A stretch of DNA of 64,000 nt from Aplectana chamaeleonis (Eukaryota; Nematoda; Chromadorea; Rhabditida; Cosmocercidae). A program made the position numbers and the translations under genes. The stretch's first letter is position 1. The number at the start of each line of letters is the position of its first letter. Shown piece after piece: positions 45,782 through 57,445 of the stretch. The notes beneath the pieces were generated by a model that was not told the DNA's origin, did not search any database, and worked only from the letters and a program-made list of their open reading frames with translations. The DNA is taken from assembly GCA_029168955.1 (NCBI GenBank), contig JAPDOI010001709.1, forward strand, positions 62,001 through 126,000, in the 5' to 3' direction.

Positions 45782-46235
45782 AGGCAGTGTTCACGATAAA
45801 AGTAGTTTTCCTGTTTTTCCGCCTGTCTTGAAGACGGATTTCAATGATGTCCCTAGAATCGTACAAGACGTCCTGGAAACGGAGTTATGGCCCCTCAAAA
45901 TTCAGCTAGGGAAGTATTGTGGACGAGTTTAGTATTGTAACTCCCGTTTCTTGCAGCCGGTAACTCCCGTTTCTTGCAGCCGATGTGTGCGAGCTGACCT
46001 AAGTAAAGAGAGACGTTGAGACTTTTGACCGGAAACCATCCTTCATTTAACCACGAATTCAGGGGGACTGTTATGGGACGTAGGCGGAGTGGCCCAATGG
46101 ATTGGCTAGCCCACGAGATTTTCACCCACTTACCGGCCTTTTCCGTCGCATTTCCGTTCTTAATCTTCTAAAAGGAACCCTAAGCTTACGTTTTAACCAA
46201 AAAAACGTGGAACTTTTTTTTCGTGAAGACTGCCT
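45782..46235 (-). mobile_element. Chimeric TA/TTAA MITE (family A left, family E right)
   Basis: It is flanked by TTAA at 45,778-45,781 and 46,236-46,239. The left 240 bp follow family A, including a fresh 23-bp tandem duplication of CTCCCGTTTCTTGCAGCCG at 45,941-45,986. The right part follows 56,100-56,260 (TTTTCACCCAC, GCTTACGTTTT). Confidence 0.65.
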
Positions 46236-46239
46236 TTAA

Positions 46240-46789
46240 AGAATGTAGCCAAAGCGCCCACCAAACGCTCGCGTTTGTGAGAGATAGCGGTTCCAGAAAA
46301 GGAGCGGAGATGACGAGGACAAATTGACTAGAGGAAACGATTTTGAGCTTCAAAATTTTGGGCGAAAAACGAACGCTCCTCTTGTTGATTTTTGTGGATT
46401 CTGAGTTGACGTAATCTACTCAAAAGGCGGGGCGGGCCAGGAGCACTATTTGAAGCGATTTTTGGGAATTAGGACAGTTGATCTTCATAAAAAACTCAAA
46501 ACCAAAGCTCCTCGTGAAGAGCGCTTTTAGATTGCATTGCGTGGTAGGTGGCAGTTAGTGAGACGAGCGCTGCGCGCAACGCGGATCTGTGATCCACCGC
46601 CTCCAACTCCGACCATGTATCCCGCGTTATAATGATAGAATCACATCAGAGAATGATAAAGGGATCATGCTGCATTCACACGCCTAAGTTGGTCCCATCT
46701 CCTTACCAAAAACATTAGCATACGCAACGTGGGATTAGAGCAGGTCAATTGAAGATGTCTTGTGATTTACTTCCATTGCATGTATTTTT
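46240..46789. other. No gene seen
   Basis: No supported frame or repeat. Confidence 0.35.
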
Positions 46790-46893
46790 ATTTACGAAAA
46801 ATTACGATTTACGATCCGAATGTCGTGAATCGTAAACCGTAATTACGAGGCCAAAAAACACCGTAAATCGTAAATCGTAAACCGTAATTACGC
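46790..46893 (-). repeat. TTTACGA/CGTAAAT repeats
   Basis: CGTAAATCGTAAATCGTAAA and related words, with ATTACGATTTACG facing the other way at the left. Related to 43,238-43,350. Confidence 0.65.
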
Positions 46894-47317
46894 ACACCCC
46901 TGTCGCCCATGTTGAATGAGTTTGCTGACCCACAGCATATCCGCACCGCCGTTTGCCCATCTCAAAAGTTGGCTCATTGCCTCAAGATGGGAGATGGACT
47001 GATAAATAGCCTGGGACTCGGTTCAGTGGGCTCCTTAACCGTCTTAACGGCCAGGTAGGTTGAAGCCCGGAAATTTTGGTTTGTACATACAGTTGTACAT
47101 GAGTATGACTGTATGTGTTAAGATTTTCTAAGTCGTATAAAGAGCTAGCGGTTTAGGTATAGATTCTGGCAGATTGCTGAAGATTTCTGGCAGATTACGA
47201 GAAAATTCTAACTAATTGCGAATAAATTACGAATCCTTTTGGGAGAAATTCCGCCAGAAAGGAGTGGTAAAGCTGTCGAATTTCCAGGATTTCTGGTAGA
47301 ATTTTTTTGCTGAGTAA
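46894..47317. other. No gene; CTGGCAGATT-type repeat at the right
   Basis: 47,160-47,317 has repeated TTCTGGCAGATT words and resembles 38,139-38,352 inverted. Confidence 0.35.
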
Positions 47318-47640
47318 GCTCTGGTACATCCCTAGTGACCTGTTGATTTCGATTATCACTTGCAGCGGAGCGGTGGGCCTGGGACAGGGACTGTCTACAC
47401 ACCGAGGGAGGAGTTGTCCCGTTTTTGCAGTTTGAAACGTCACGCCACTCACTGCGAGCGAAGTGGTCCCGGGTGGAATTAGAGCCGCGGAAGGCGGGGC
47501 ATCTGCTCCCACGGTGTGTAGAGAGACCCTGTCACGTGGGCCTCGGTGAAATATAACTAGTGATAAGGAGGTTTCGACGAAAAAGCTACCACTCCGCGCT
47601 GTGATAACCGAAAACATGAGTTCACTTGGGATGAAACAGA
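47318..47640 (-). mobile_element. Family H repeat, interrupted by a MITE
   Basis: ATCCCTAGTGACCTGT, GCGGAGCGGTGG and, after the insertion, ATATAACTAGTGATAAGGA and AACATGAGTTCACTTGG match the reverse complement of 53,820-53,990. The element at 47,381-47,535 sits inside. Confidence 0.65.
47381..47535 (+). mobile_element. 155-bp hAT-type MITE, perfect 8-bp target duplication
   Basis: GTGGGCCT is repeated at 47,373-47,380 and 47,536-47,543. The termini GGGACAGGGACTGTCTACAC and (reversed) GTGACAGGGTCTCTCTACAC match the copy at 16,276. The uninterrupted family H copy at 53.8-54.0 kb has a single GGTGGACCT at this place, confirming the insertion. Confidence 0.85.
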
Positions 47641-48381
47641 GTCTAGAAAATTGAGAGCACGGAAATAGTGCATAATGAATGGATAGCTACTAAAAAAACC
47701 TCCGAAGAACTTTTGCTATGCTTTTTCCTTCATTCATACACTCTTTACATGTTCTCTATCACACCATTTACTGATCCAGTGTCAGACCCCTATTGTGCAC
47801 TAGGAATGTCGTTTACAGTGGATTTCCGTATGTTTCGTTAGCGTACTGTCGACATGAATCCTAGTGATATTTTGCGTTACCTATGGAAGGTTTGAGCAAA
47901 TTCGGTGCCATATAACATATGTAAAGTAAGTCCGAATGAGAATGGCCGACCATGCGGCCGCCGTGCTTGGCAGGCGGCCGTCGCATGAGCCGCTCTCGGA
48001 CGAGTGTTCAAACGGTTGCCCCTCGGCTGCAGAGCTGATTGATTGCCTGCTAACAGCCGCTGCCGGCCCCGCTCCTAGTGAATGGTTGCGGGGAAATGCT
48101 CGCTGTCATTTCGCATGCTCGTCCGAGAGCGGCGCACGCGACAGCCGCCTGCCACGTACGACGACCGCATGGTCGGCCAGTCTCATTTGTACTCACGGTG
48201 CACCGAGTTTGCACCAACCTTCAATGAGGAGCGCAAATTATCACTAGGATCCATGCCGACTGTACGTGGTTCGCAATGTCGTACACCTTTCGTAATGAAC
48301 GAAAAACTCGGAATCGGAAATTATCGTGAACACTGCCTCTAATACGGTGTCGATGGAACCGCGTTGATCGTTTGGAGTAAA
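47641..48381. other. Upstream region of receptor gene 2, repeat-derived
   Basis: It contains a half copy of the 45,026 hairpin (about 48,196-48,245) and a MITE right end ATCGTGAACACTGCCTC that stops at 48,340, 49 bp before the receptor start. No partner left end was identified. Confidence 0.4.
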
Positions 48382-48389
48382 CATTTCAG
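48381..48389 (+). promoter_or_regulatory. Splice acceptor directly before the start codon (probable trans-splice site)
   Basis: ACATTTCAG immediately precedes ATG at 48,390, as in gene 1. Spliced-leader acceptance is the likeliest reading. Confidence 0.55.
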
Positions 48390-51300
48390 ATGGCGGACTT
48401 TTTGTTTATCCTCGACAAAGTGTTACATACCATCTCTATCGCGTTCAATTCCCTGCTTCTACTGATGTACTTCATACGCCCTTTAAAGCTCGACACCTCG
48501 AAATACTTCATACCAATCACTGCTATACAGAATATTGTCTTATCTCTATGCTGCATCCTCATCGTGCCGGTTAGACCACTTTACTTTTTCATATTCAAGT
48601 ATGGAGAGGACTCAAAGCTGTTGTGTTACAGAGGGCTGTCGCTTGGAATTTCTGCTGGGTGCTTGCTGCAACGGGCATGATAGATGTGAAAGTGCTGAAT
48701 CAGTGCCTTTTGCAACTACTTCTCATTGTTTTTCTACTTTCTATTCTAACCATCGCTAATAGCTTTTTCTACAGGTATCTTCGAATATGCAGGTAAATTC
48801 ATTTATTCTTTACACATTGATCACTAGTCTACTTTAATTTGACCACGATCTGACACAATTTCAGATACAATTATTTCGTATTCTTATCGTCTGCAAGAGG
48901 AATCCTATTGATTGCTCTGGCAAACGCACTGATCCTTACGAATTGGGCCGTCCACTTGTACTTTGGTCTTTGGCCTAGTGATTCAACAATTGATTATTTG
49001 GCGCTGCCTATACGGGAGATACTTTCAATAAATCTGCACACTACTGCCTTTTCCGTCCTTTGTGTTAAGGTAACCTATGAGCTTCATTATTTCGTGAGTG
49101 GTGTTTTAGTGGGAGATCTTGCCCAATCGTCACGGTTCGCACTGATACTTCGCGTTCCTCAATGAGCAATAAAGGCAGTGTACACGATCGAAACAGTTTG
49201 GATTTCTACGTAAGTCGAATGGCCTGGGGCTCACTGCATCAATATTGCTAGAAAAACGGCTAATAACGAGCACGAAAGAGTCCTATACTGCCCTCAGCTC
49301 GAGCGTTCCGCTCATGCAACGCCCACTCCCTCAACAGCTACTGGTAAAGGTGCACAACTGAAAACCCAACTTTAAGAAGAAAGGCGACTATCAGCTGGGT
49401 AAGTTTAGATGAGCGGAGTGAATTATAATCCCCTGAATGTATGATGTTTCCCCAAAGTCAGTTTTTTCAGTGGTCTATGGAATAGTAACGATTGAAAGGA
49501 GTGGGCGTTGCGTGAGCGGAACACCAGATTTTAGGGTCGTTTAGGGCTCTGTTGTGCTTTTTGGCGGCTTTCCCAAGATTGTTGGTGAAATTGGTTACGG
49601 GCTTCTCGATTTGCGGTGAAACTCGAAGACTGATTTTATCATGGACACTGCTTTCAACGCAAACTCGGTGCACACATGTATAACACACAGTCCGTATGGA
49701 ACGTACTGACACTTTGAGTTCCTTATTCAAGGTTGGCGCAAACCAGGTGCCATATGTTATGAAATACGTGCACCGAGCTTGCACCAATTTTTAATAGGGA
49801 ACGCAAAGTAACAGTAGGCTCCACGGCAACGGTTTACATAAAGTCTGCCCGCATGAGACTGTTCGCCCAAGCGGTCGGTGTGCGTGTCCAGCTCCGCCGC
49901 GAAACCTTTTTCCACCCCAAAGATCGAATAGCAGTATTATTAGACGAATAGTAAATAATATCCAGTCGGCAGTTTGTAGCCGTGGAAGGGCTCGCCAGAA
50001 CAATGCCGTTGCGATGTTACCCTGACAAGCGCGACGACCGCTTGGGCGGACAGTATGATTCTGGCAGACTTTATGCACCACGCATGCGCCAACGCACAAA
50101 GACGAAAGCAACGTATCAGTGTGATCCTTGCCGACTGTATGCCTTCAGCCGGCTAAGACTTACAAGGAAACCACTGTTAGCCAATGTGGCCATTCCCAAA
50201 GAGGTGTACATTTCTTTAACTGTTTCTGGATTGGAATCCAAATTACCTGTCAGAGCTGCCTACAATAGCTTTCAGCAAAGGTATAGGCGTTTTCACTCGT
50301 TTTGCTGTGTTGGTTTTGTTTCCTTATATCAATGAGGTGGTGCTGGGAGCGTTTAGGGAAACATTATCAGACCTGCTTTGAAGACACCGTACGCGCAGAA
50401 AACCATGTATTATTTTTTCATGTTTTTGTGTACCTTGGCCTCTCCAGTGAACAAAAATGTCGAAGGGGCCCATGAAGAACCTTTACTTGTGAAGAAAAGT
50501 CAATATTGTAAATGCAAATGAACACATTGTAAATGTGAATTTGAACTTTGCGATAAAATCAATTTTGAAGTTCTTCTGCATTTAGAGCCCTCATTGTCAC
50601 TGTCATTTTCGAAGTTTTCTGCATGTGGTGCTTGTTCCGTAACTGATTCTCATGTTGTTTGACGGTCGCATCAGCATTCTATGAAAAAGTGCTAGATGAC
50701 TGGTGAGAACTGGTGGCGGATCCTCATCTTTAAAGGCAGTGGTCACGATGAAAAACGTTATTGAAAAAAACTACAAAAATCAGCTTAGATATAAAACAGC
50801 TCAAAAACTATGAAGGTAGCGTGGTGAAAAACGGGCTAGAATTAGAGTTATTAAGGCCCTAAATTTCCAGTTCGTGCACACGTGCACAGAAAGATCACAG
50901 TCTCATGCCAAGCAGTCAAAAATCATCAACACTCAGAGGAAGAAATAAAGGCGAATTCACCTTATAAAACAGTTAAACAATGAAAGCAAGCACTTCAGTC
51001 AATGTTTTTGACTAGATGTGTACATAAATCCGAAAGTTCATTGATTGAAATTCAAGTTCAAGCCAGCTGATGTTCTTTATATTAGAGGTCATAGATGCCA
51101 ATGATGTGGGGTGGACTCGTCCACCATCAAAGGACAAGAAAGTTCAGGCTTCGAATTTGGCCCAGAACGGCTGTTTTTCGCGATTTTTCTTTTAGTTTCC
51201 ACTACTCTATACCCAGAAAAGGGTCTAGAGAGGAAAAGAAGTCGAGCATATTTGAGCGCGACCACTGCCTTTAACCCCTTCCAACCTTATTACCTTACGT

Positions 51301-53620
51301 TTTTGATACGCCGAATTTCTTCAACGCTTTCTGAACCCCATAACTGATAGAAGTAAACGCCGAACCGAAAATCCGTACACGTCCAAAATGCTATCAGTCT
51401 GCACATAGTTCGGAAAATGTGCTTTTACCAAACTTTGCCTAGGGGGTTATTTTGGGCCCTGAACACGATTATGAGTTCCGTTTGTGAATTTTCGAAAAAT
51501 TATTCCGCTTCCTGTAAAGTAAAATAAGTAAGAAAATAAGAGGAAAAAACGCCTACAACTTTTTCCAGAGTGATTCTAGGCAGTTGCGAAGGGCATATTC
51601 AAACTCTCCCTCAAAAAAATGATTCTAGAAAAGAACCTCTCGATCGGAATGGCCAGTTTGGTTAATAGTAGTTTCCTTGTTAGCCGCAAACACGTATAGT
51701 CTACAGCAATGGATGGAGGCCCTGGTGCGGTCACGGACTCTTCCTAACTTACTGTAGTCTGATTGTGTTATCACTTTTTTTCGAAATAACTGAGACTGGT
51801 AGGTGAGTTTTTGTTTCCACTCTCATATCTTCCAAGCGTTTTCATTGCTTCCACAGATGTAGTCGTATCGGTGAAAACACAGACTCACCTATTTATTACA
51901 GCCGTTTTGGAAACATGAGTGATACCACTAGCAAACTACCGTATGTTAGGACGGGTCCGCAACCGCACCTCAGCCTTTTTCCATTGCCGTGAACTATAAA
52001 CACTTTTATAATGATTGGAGCATGGAGAATGTCGGTAAGTTTCTGTGTATATCATAACAAACAGAATCTGACCAACATCACTGTACAAGCACACCCATGC
52101 TGATTTTTTTTCGCTGGGTTGCCGTAATCCTGCGCGTAAATTAAATAGCTTTACGTTACAATTAGTCATCCAAATATTAGTAGCGGTTTTGCTATTTAGA
52201 TGCATCCGTGGATATACTTATTGCGATCCTTCCGAGCTTGTATTTCAACGTGGTGATTCTCTCTTAGTTTTTTCATGGTCTCCTCATAGTTTTTGTGAAG
52301 TTTTCTAATCATTGCGCTCATACCTGAAGTGGTGCTCTTTCGGAATATGATCTACTAAAAATTCAGTGAAATCAGCAATTGTTTGAATTTGACTGACCGC
52401 TCGGTTGGTCACATCAAACAGTTCAGTGTGTTTGAAAAATACTAGTTCAATCGACCGCTTTTAGTGGGGTGAACATTATTCATGAAATTTCTCTAGTGGG
52501 TCAGGCAATGGATGTCTGTCTCAGTAGAAAGACAATTTAGACATTTATCCGCTTACAGCTGTACAACAAGAATCAAACCGCCTGCTTATTTATGAACTCG
52601 ACGAAAAAAAAACAGTTTTCGACATTTCTGGGGTAACAAAACGTCTCCTGGCCGAAATGTAACTGGGTGGGAAGTCATACGCCAAAAAAATAGTGGCTGT
52701 CGTAAGATATGTGACAAAGTCCGCAGCCATGCAGCCGACGCTATTTTATTTACGCGCAGGATTACGGTAGCCCTGCGCAAAAAATGATCGGCATGGGCGT
52801 GTTTGTCAAAAAAATCGGGAATCTGTAGGGTGCTGATCGCGAATCTTCCCCTAGAAGATGTCCCGGCGAACAGTCTTTCCGACCTCTGCAATCAGAAATG
52901 ATATGTAGAGCAACACTCTCTTGTAAGCCACGACTCCGATGGTGCCCTTCGGTTGGGGTCGTTCCAAAAGGGATAATTCGCATATTTAACTTGTCGATTA
53001 TAAACGATAAGAGCTGCCACCGTGTTCCAAGTTTGAAAGCTTCCCAACACAGATAAGATCACCTAATACGAATTTTTAGGTTCAGCTCGATTTCAAGTGG
53101 TCTGCAATAATATTCAGTATCGATTCAATGCTCCTAATGTCAATATTAGGGGTAGTCGGAATATTTTGGGCTGTAGAAATCAACAAAACATTGAAGAAGG
53201 CACCACTGAGTAGTCACACAAAGGTCATGCAACGCAGAATGAACAACCTGCTAGTAGTACAGGTAGCGTTGAGAAGAAAATGTCTCATTACTACCATGGT
53301 CCAAATCACGGTATTATGCACATTTATTTCAGACCGCATGCCCAGCGCTGTTTCTCCAAGCACCATCGTTGGCCCAGTATGTAATGATGTATGCGGGAAT
53401 GAACAGTAGTACTACCGTAATTTACTGCAGTTGTATTCTGTGGATGTTATTTCCTTTGTTCAGTCCTTTGATCACCATTGTATTTTTGAGAGAATACCGA
53501 AGCTTCTTTCTGAGAAAGTTTGGGGTGGAGAAAACCTCTAGCGTATCTGTGAGACAGGCAACAAGAACAAGATTGCCTTCCATCAACGTTCAGCGTGTGC
53601 CATATAAAGGAATGTATTAG
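48390..53620 (+). CDS. Str-superfamily seven-transmembrane chemoreceptor, gene 2
   Basis: This is a paralogue of the receptor at 5,720 and a predicted chemosensory GPCR. Exons: 48390-48569, 48632-48792, 48865-49069, 53086-53262, 53333-53620. Introns are 62, 72, 4,016 and 70 bp with phases 0, 2, 0, 0. The product is 336 aa and open throughout. Shared landmarks with gene 1 include TSKYFIPITAIQNIV (before and in TM2), ILTIANSFFYRYLRICR after TM3, NWAVHLYF in TM4, SHTKVMQRRMNNLLVVQ before TM6, TACPALFLQAP, and SPLITIVFLREYRSFFLRK after TM7. FYRYL and the REYR after TM7 are typical of the Str superfamily. Intron 3 (220 bp in gene 1) is swollen by MITEs at 49,173 and 50,734 and other repeats. No AATAAA was found close to the stop; AGTAAA occurs at 53,643. 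Subfamily uncertain. Confidence 0.85.
49173..49653 (+). mobile_element. TA/TTAA-type MITE in receptor gene 2 intron 3
   Basis: AAAGGCAGTGTACACGATCG at the left (after AAT) is mirrored by TTATCATGGACACTGCTTT at the right. TA but not TTAA is kept at the left border. Non-coding. Confidence 0.55.
49731..49787. repeat. Second full copy of the recurrent hairpin
   Basis: GGTTGGCGCAAACCAGGTGC pairs with GCACCGAGCTTGCACCAA. The flanks (CTTTGAGTTCC and GGGAACGCAAAG) extend the stem. Confidence 0.55.
50734..51270 (+). mobile_element. TA/TTAA MITE, family L, in receptor gene 2 intron 3
   Basis: A 537-bp element between TTAA at 50,730-50,733 and 51,271-51,274. It begins AGGCAGTGGTCACGATG and ends GCGCGACCACTGCCT. 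A truncated sister is at 32,640-32,929. Confidence 0.75.
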
Positions 53621-53699
53621 AATTTCTTCCGCACTTCATTCAAGTAAACTTTGGGGAGCTCCCATAGAGCTTCCGGTCGATTATCATTAACAGCTGAGT

Positions 53700-53990
53700 G
53701 GTGCGCATGAATGAAATATAACTGGTGATGGGGCTGTTCCTACGAAAAAGCAACCGTTCACTGATGATGCTTCTCGAAATGAAGGGTCCTTGTATAAGAA
53801 ATGCACCGAAAAGTGCATGTAGATAGACTGCGTTTCATTCCAAGTGAACTCATGTTTTCGGGTATCACAGCGCGGAGCGGTGGCTTTTTCGTCGGAAATT
53901 CCTTATCACTAATAATATTTTACTGAGGTCCACCGCTCCGCGGCTGGTGATAATCCAAATCGACAGGTCACTAGGGATTTACCAGTAGCT
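53700..53990 (+). mobile_element. Family H repeat, uninterrupted copy
   Basis: ATATAACTGGTGATGG at the left and ATTATCACCAGCCGCGGAGC on the opposite strand near the right, with CCAAGTGAACTCATGTTTTC inside. It matches 47,318-47,640 reversed, minus the MITE there. Confidence 0.6.
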
Positions 53991-55663
53991 TATGTGATTC
54001 GAGACGGCAATATGCTTCGTTGTTCTACCTTTGTTTCCAATGCCATAAATATTGTTACAGCAAATCCGGTCATCGGCCCCCTCGTTCTATAAGCATTCGC
54101 ACAAATTAAGTAATGGACTCGAACGGGTACATACTTCATAGGTTTGGCAACTCAAAGCCAAACCGAACCTTTCCAACCGCTTTGCTGCTTGAGTGATAAT
54201 ATGTCAGTATGCAATAGCATTGTCGGCGGTGTGGGTGACAGACACCACACGTCACGTATTGGGGGCATCTGCGACAGGATTCTGCACGCTATGCTCGCTC
54301 AATACCGACACTGCCACAGCGGGTGAAGTAAATACAAACTTAGGCCCAAGCCCTGCTCGAGCTTACACGTACATTTTTTTTACCACACAATACTCAGCAA
54401 TATAATGAGTCACAAATGAACCATAATCGGCCTTGTCGCCTTTGATTCATGACTCCGATGCAGTACATATAACAAAAATACACATGGGCTGTCCACAATA
54501 CTGAATAGGGCCGTAGCCTGCGGATATTACCGCCACAGTTGACCTACGCGACGCGTAGAGTGACGTTGATCGATCGTGGTTCTGGTTGTCTGGAGTCCTC
54601 TGCGTCTCTGCCGCATTGCAAAATTCTACCGTTCTAGCGGGCCACCAGGCCCAGCGCCTGTGCACTCTGCCGGCCCTCTAATAAGGGATGACGTCAGCAG
54701 TTAGGCTAAATGCATAGTTCCCGTGACAAGCGACGCGACATATTGCCTGTCATCCATATCGACCGAAAATCGATATTGCTGATATGCACTGTCGCGTTAA
54801 GTATGCACTAGGACTTAGAAAGAGAACAGTCACGACACCTATAAAAGGTTTAATCGTCAAGTTTTTGGAGCTTCTTTATATGGCTGGAACCCACAGGTCA
54901 CACTGAAAAAGATGTCTTTTTTTCAATTCACTTCGGAGCTATTCAGAGCGAGTCATAGCCAAAAGACGCTTTTGTTGCCGCACCCTACTCTCCGTCTCAG
55001 CCGGTGGCTTCTCATACCTGCCTCTGCCCTCACAGTAGGCAAGGAGGGTGGGGATAGATGGAGGGGAGGGCGCCGCTATCACTGCTACGACCGGGAGGCA
55101 CCACGGATCATCTCAAATCACGAGAGTCAAAAGTGCGGTTTTAACAAATTTTTGCAGAACATGACAGAACATGTACTCGAGCATCATGGGCTACCAGACA
55201 GTCTGGTAAACACGTATTCGGTGTCTTCTAAGTGAATACTAAGAGAACTGTCTCTACTTTGGCAAATAACAGTGCCGCCCAACACAAAGCTGTCACTTCG
55301 CTAGAATGTGGAGTACACACTGGGCTTGATTTGAATATTTTCCCGGATAATCGGATTTCGGGCTGCTCTGAAAAAAGGTTCGTTTTCGGAGAATCGGAAT
55401 TTGGTTCGATTCGGATTTGGCGTTTTATTGCGGTGTATCTCTTTTTTCAGTCGCCAAAATTTCGAATCACTCGGACGGATATCCGAAAATATTCGAATCG
55501 GCTCCCATAGACTGGACTACGCAGTGTGTCACTATTAACAATTGAACCGAGTGCCATCTTAATGCAAATTTTGCGTCAAGTATGCGGGAAATCCAATGCT
55601 TTCAAGCCCTCTAGCATGCAGATTCAAACCGGTTAAAAACTTCAAATGAGCTATCATCACTAC
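53991..55663. other. No gene seen
   Basis: Short frames only. 55,360-55,500 has TCGGATTT/CCGAAAAT words but no clear array. Confidence 0.35.
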
Positions 55664-55900
55664 TGGGGTCGAATTCATGAACGCGTCTGGTTAGGGTAGG
55701 GGTAAAGGCGTCGGCGCCTTTGATGATTAACCGCAAGGGAAGAAAGTCTCGAAACGGAACAGCATCTTAGTTGCCCCAGCCTCTTAGCTGGGTTAGCCAT
55801 GGGCACGGTTGGTTAACGATCTGCCGCTCCCGCATTGTGATCATCAAAGGTGCCGACGCCTTTACCTACCCAAACCAGACGCGTTCATGAATTCCACCCC
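55664..55900. mobile_element. Foldback MITE, family V copy 1 (237 bp)
   Basis: GGGGTCGAATTCATGAACGC at the left is mirrored by GCGTTCATGAATTCCACCCC at the right. The arms continue through GTAAAGGCGTCGGCGCCTTT. The family at 62,583 shares the GGCGTCGGCGC core. Confidence 0.7.
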
Positions 55901-56024
55901 TGAAGATGTGCATTTCCTACCAAGAGACTTCAAGGAAGGTAGAAGCCGAAAAAACTTCCATTACGCGTTTTATTGTCTCCTGCTCCTGTAATGGTATACT
56001 CCAAACATGCCAGCGGGATGTTAG

Positions 56025-56261
56025 AGGCAGTGTTCACGATAAAAAACCGTATTCTCAAAAAAAAGCAATCGTTCCTCCGGTGAAAATAACGCAGGTCACG
56101 TGTCAAATGGCGTGGGCAGAGCGATTCATTCACTGGACTACAAGTTTTTCACCCACCTCCTGACAGTTTTTTGTCGTACTTCCGTTTTTACTCTTCTTAG
56201 AGTAATCCAGAGCTTACGTTTTTACCAAAAAGGGGCAACTTTTGCGTCGTGAACACTGCCT
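56025..56261 (+). mobile_element. TA-flanked MITE, family E (237 bp)
   Basis: It begins AGGCAGTGTTCACGATAAAA after TTAG and ends CGTCGTGAACACTGCCT before CTAA. The symmetrical G in both borders means TA, not TTAA, is the conserved flank. The interior resembles the right part of 45,782-46,235. Confidence 0.7.
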
Positions 56262-56334
56262 CTAATGGTAGCTCGCTTGTGTGCTACCATTGAACACTGC
56301 CTTTAATAATGGTAGCTCACTTGTGCGCTACCAA
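56262..56334 (+). repeat. Duplicated hairpin with a solo MITE terminus between copies
   Basis: ATGGTAGCTCGCTTGTGTGC and ATGGTAGCTCACTTGTGCGC flank a lone GAACACTGCCTTTAA, the right terminus of the AGGCAGTG family. The arrangement could be the scar of an incomplete excision or gap repair. Confidence 0.55.
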
Positions 56335-56870
56335 CGAGGAAAAAAACTTCCAACATTTCGATCAGCTAATGTAATGGATTCAGAGCAGATAGACGTATAG
56401 CACGTAATGTAGGAGAGTCAAAGAAATTGCTCCGCGAAAGATTATCGCTCCCAACGCTCGTTTTCGAGGTGTTCAGTTACAATTTTCCTGAATGCCTTAT
56501 GACTCACAGGGACAGATTTGAGCCTCTCAAACAGTTCAAATGCAAGGGCCGCACAAGCCGCAGTCGAGGTTCGAATTTTTGCGCAGAATTTCCAAAGCTC
56601 CTCCCTGGTAATCAATGCTCTCGCCGAGGCAATACACCCAGCAGGGCTGAGCGAAATAAAATTTCAAAATTTTGGAATATGTTTTCAATCTTTGGAACAA
56701 ATTGTTTTCTCGGTTTTCGAAAATCGGGCGCAAAACATGCGAAAATGCGCGGGACTGCGCTTTTCGGAACGCGCAACAAGAAGATTTCGAGAAAAATCTC
56801 CGATAGGCTCGCCTGAATTCTTGAAAGCATATTTGGTTCGCTGTCGAAGTCGCTTCTAACTATACCCTAC
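56335..56870. other. No supported gene; two overlapping + frames
   Basis: Frames at 56,427-56,816 and 56,518-56,859 are 129 and 113 codons, overlap and show no recognised domain. One of them could be part of an exon but nothing decides which. Confidence 0.25.
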
Positions 56871-56875
56871 CTTAA

Positions 56876-57344
56876 AGGCAGCAGTGTTCGCGATAATTTT
56901 CGTCACTGAGTTTTTTCACATGAAACATTGCGTTGGCCTCCAGGTGTTAACAAAGTTACGAAGATACGGCGAGAAACGCATCCAAACATTGTAATCCAGT
57001 GACATTACTCGATAACATGGACTACTTGTCTGGTTGGAGGAACATGTTCATGGTGGTTATCACAGGTGGAAAAATGGGTCAATCTAAAAATAGAAGAGTA
57101 TACCATGCAAATCAGGATTACTTGGGGCCCTAAGGAAGGAATGGAGCAATAGAGAGTAGATAATTGCAAAGGAAGGGTCCACAAAAGATTTCATTGTCAA
57201 AACAAACACTTGCTGTGATACTTAAGGATTTCGTGTATTTCTGGTGAGTTTTTTTTTGATTTCTACGTCATTTTAGTTCTACCCGGGGCCACTAAACCAA
57301 TATAGCGAATGATCTTAAATTGAAGATTCTTGTGAGCACTGCCT
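56876..57344 (-). mobile_element. TA/TTAA MITE, family D copy 3
   Basis: It is flanked by TTAA at 56,872-56,875 and 57,345-57,348. The left terminus has a 3-bp insertion (AGGCAGCAGTGTTCGCGAT). The interior follows 41,829-42,321. Confidence 0.7.
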
Positions 57345-57445
57345 TTAATAGAACATTTCTGCGACTTCAGTAGCACATAGAACGTCTAGATTTATACAGC
57401 ACAGAACCGTATCAACTTAAGCTACTATTCATCAAATGAAGTTAA

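Noticed and set aside
56427..56859. Two overlapping + frames of 129 and 113 codons
   Set aside because: No domain or splice evidence chooses between them. One could be an exon, but support is too weak for a call.
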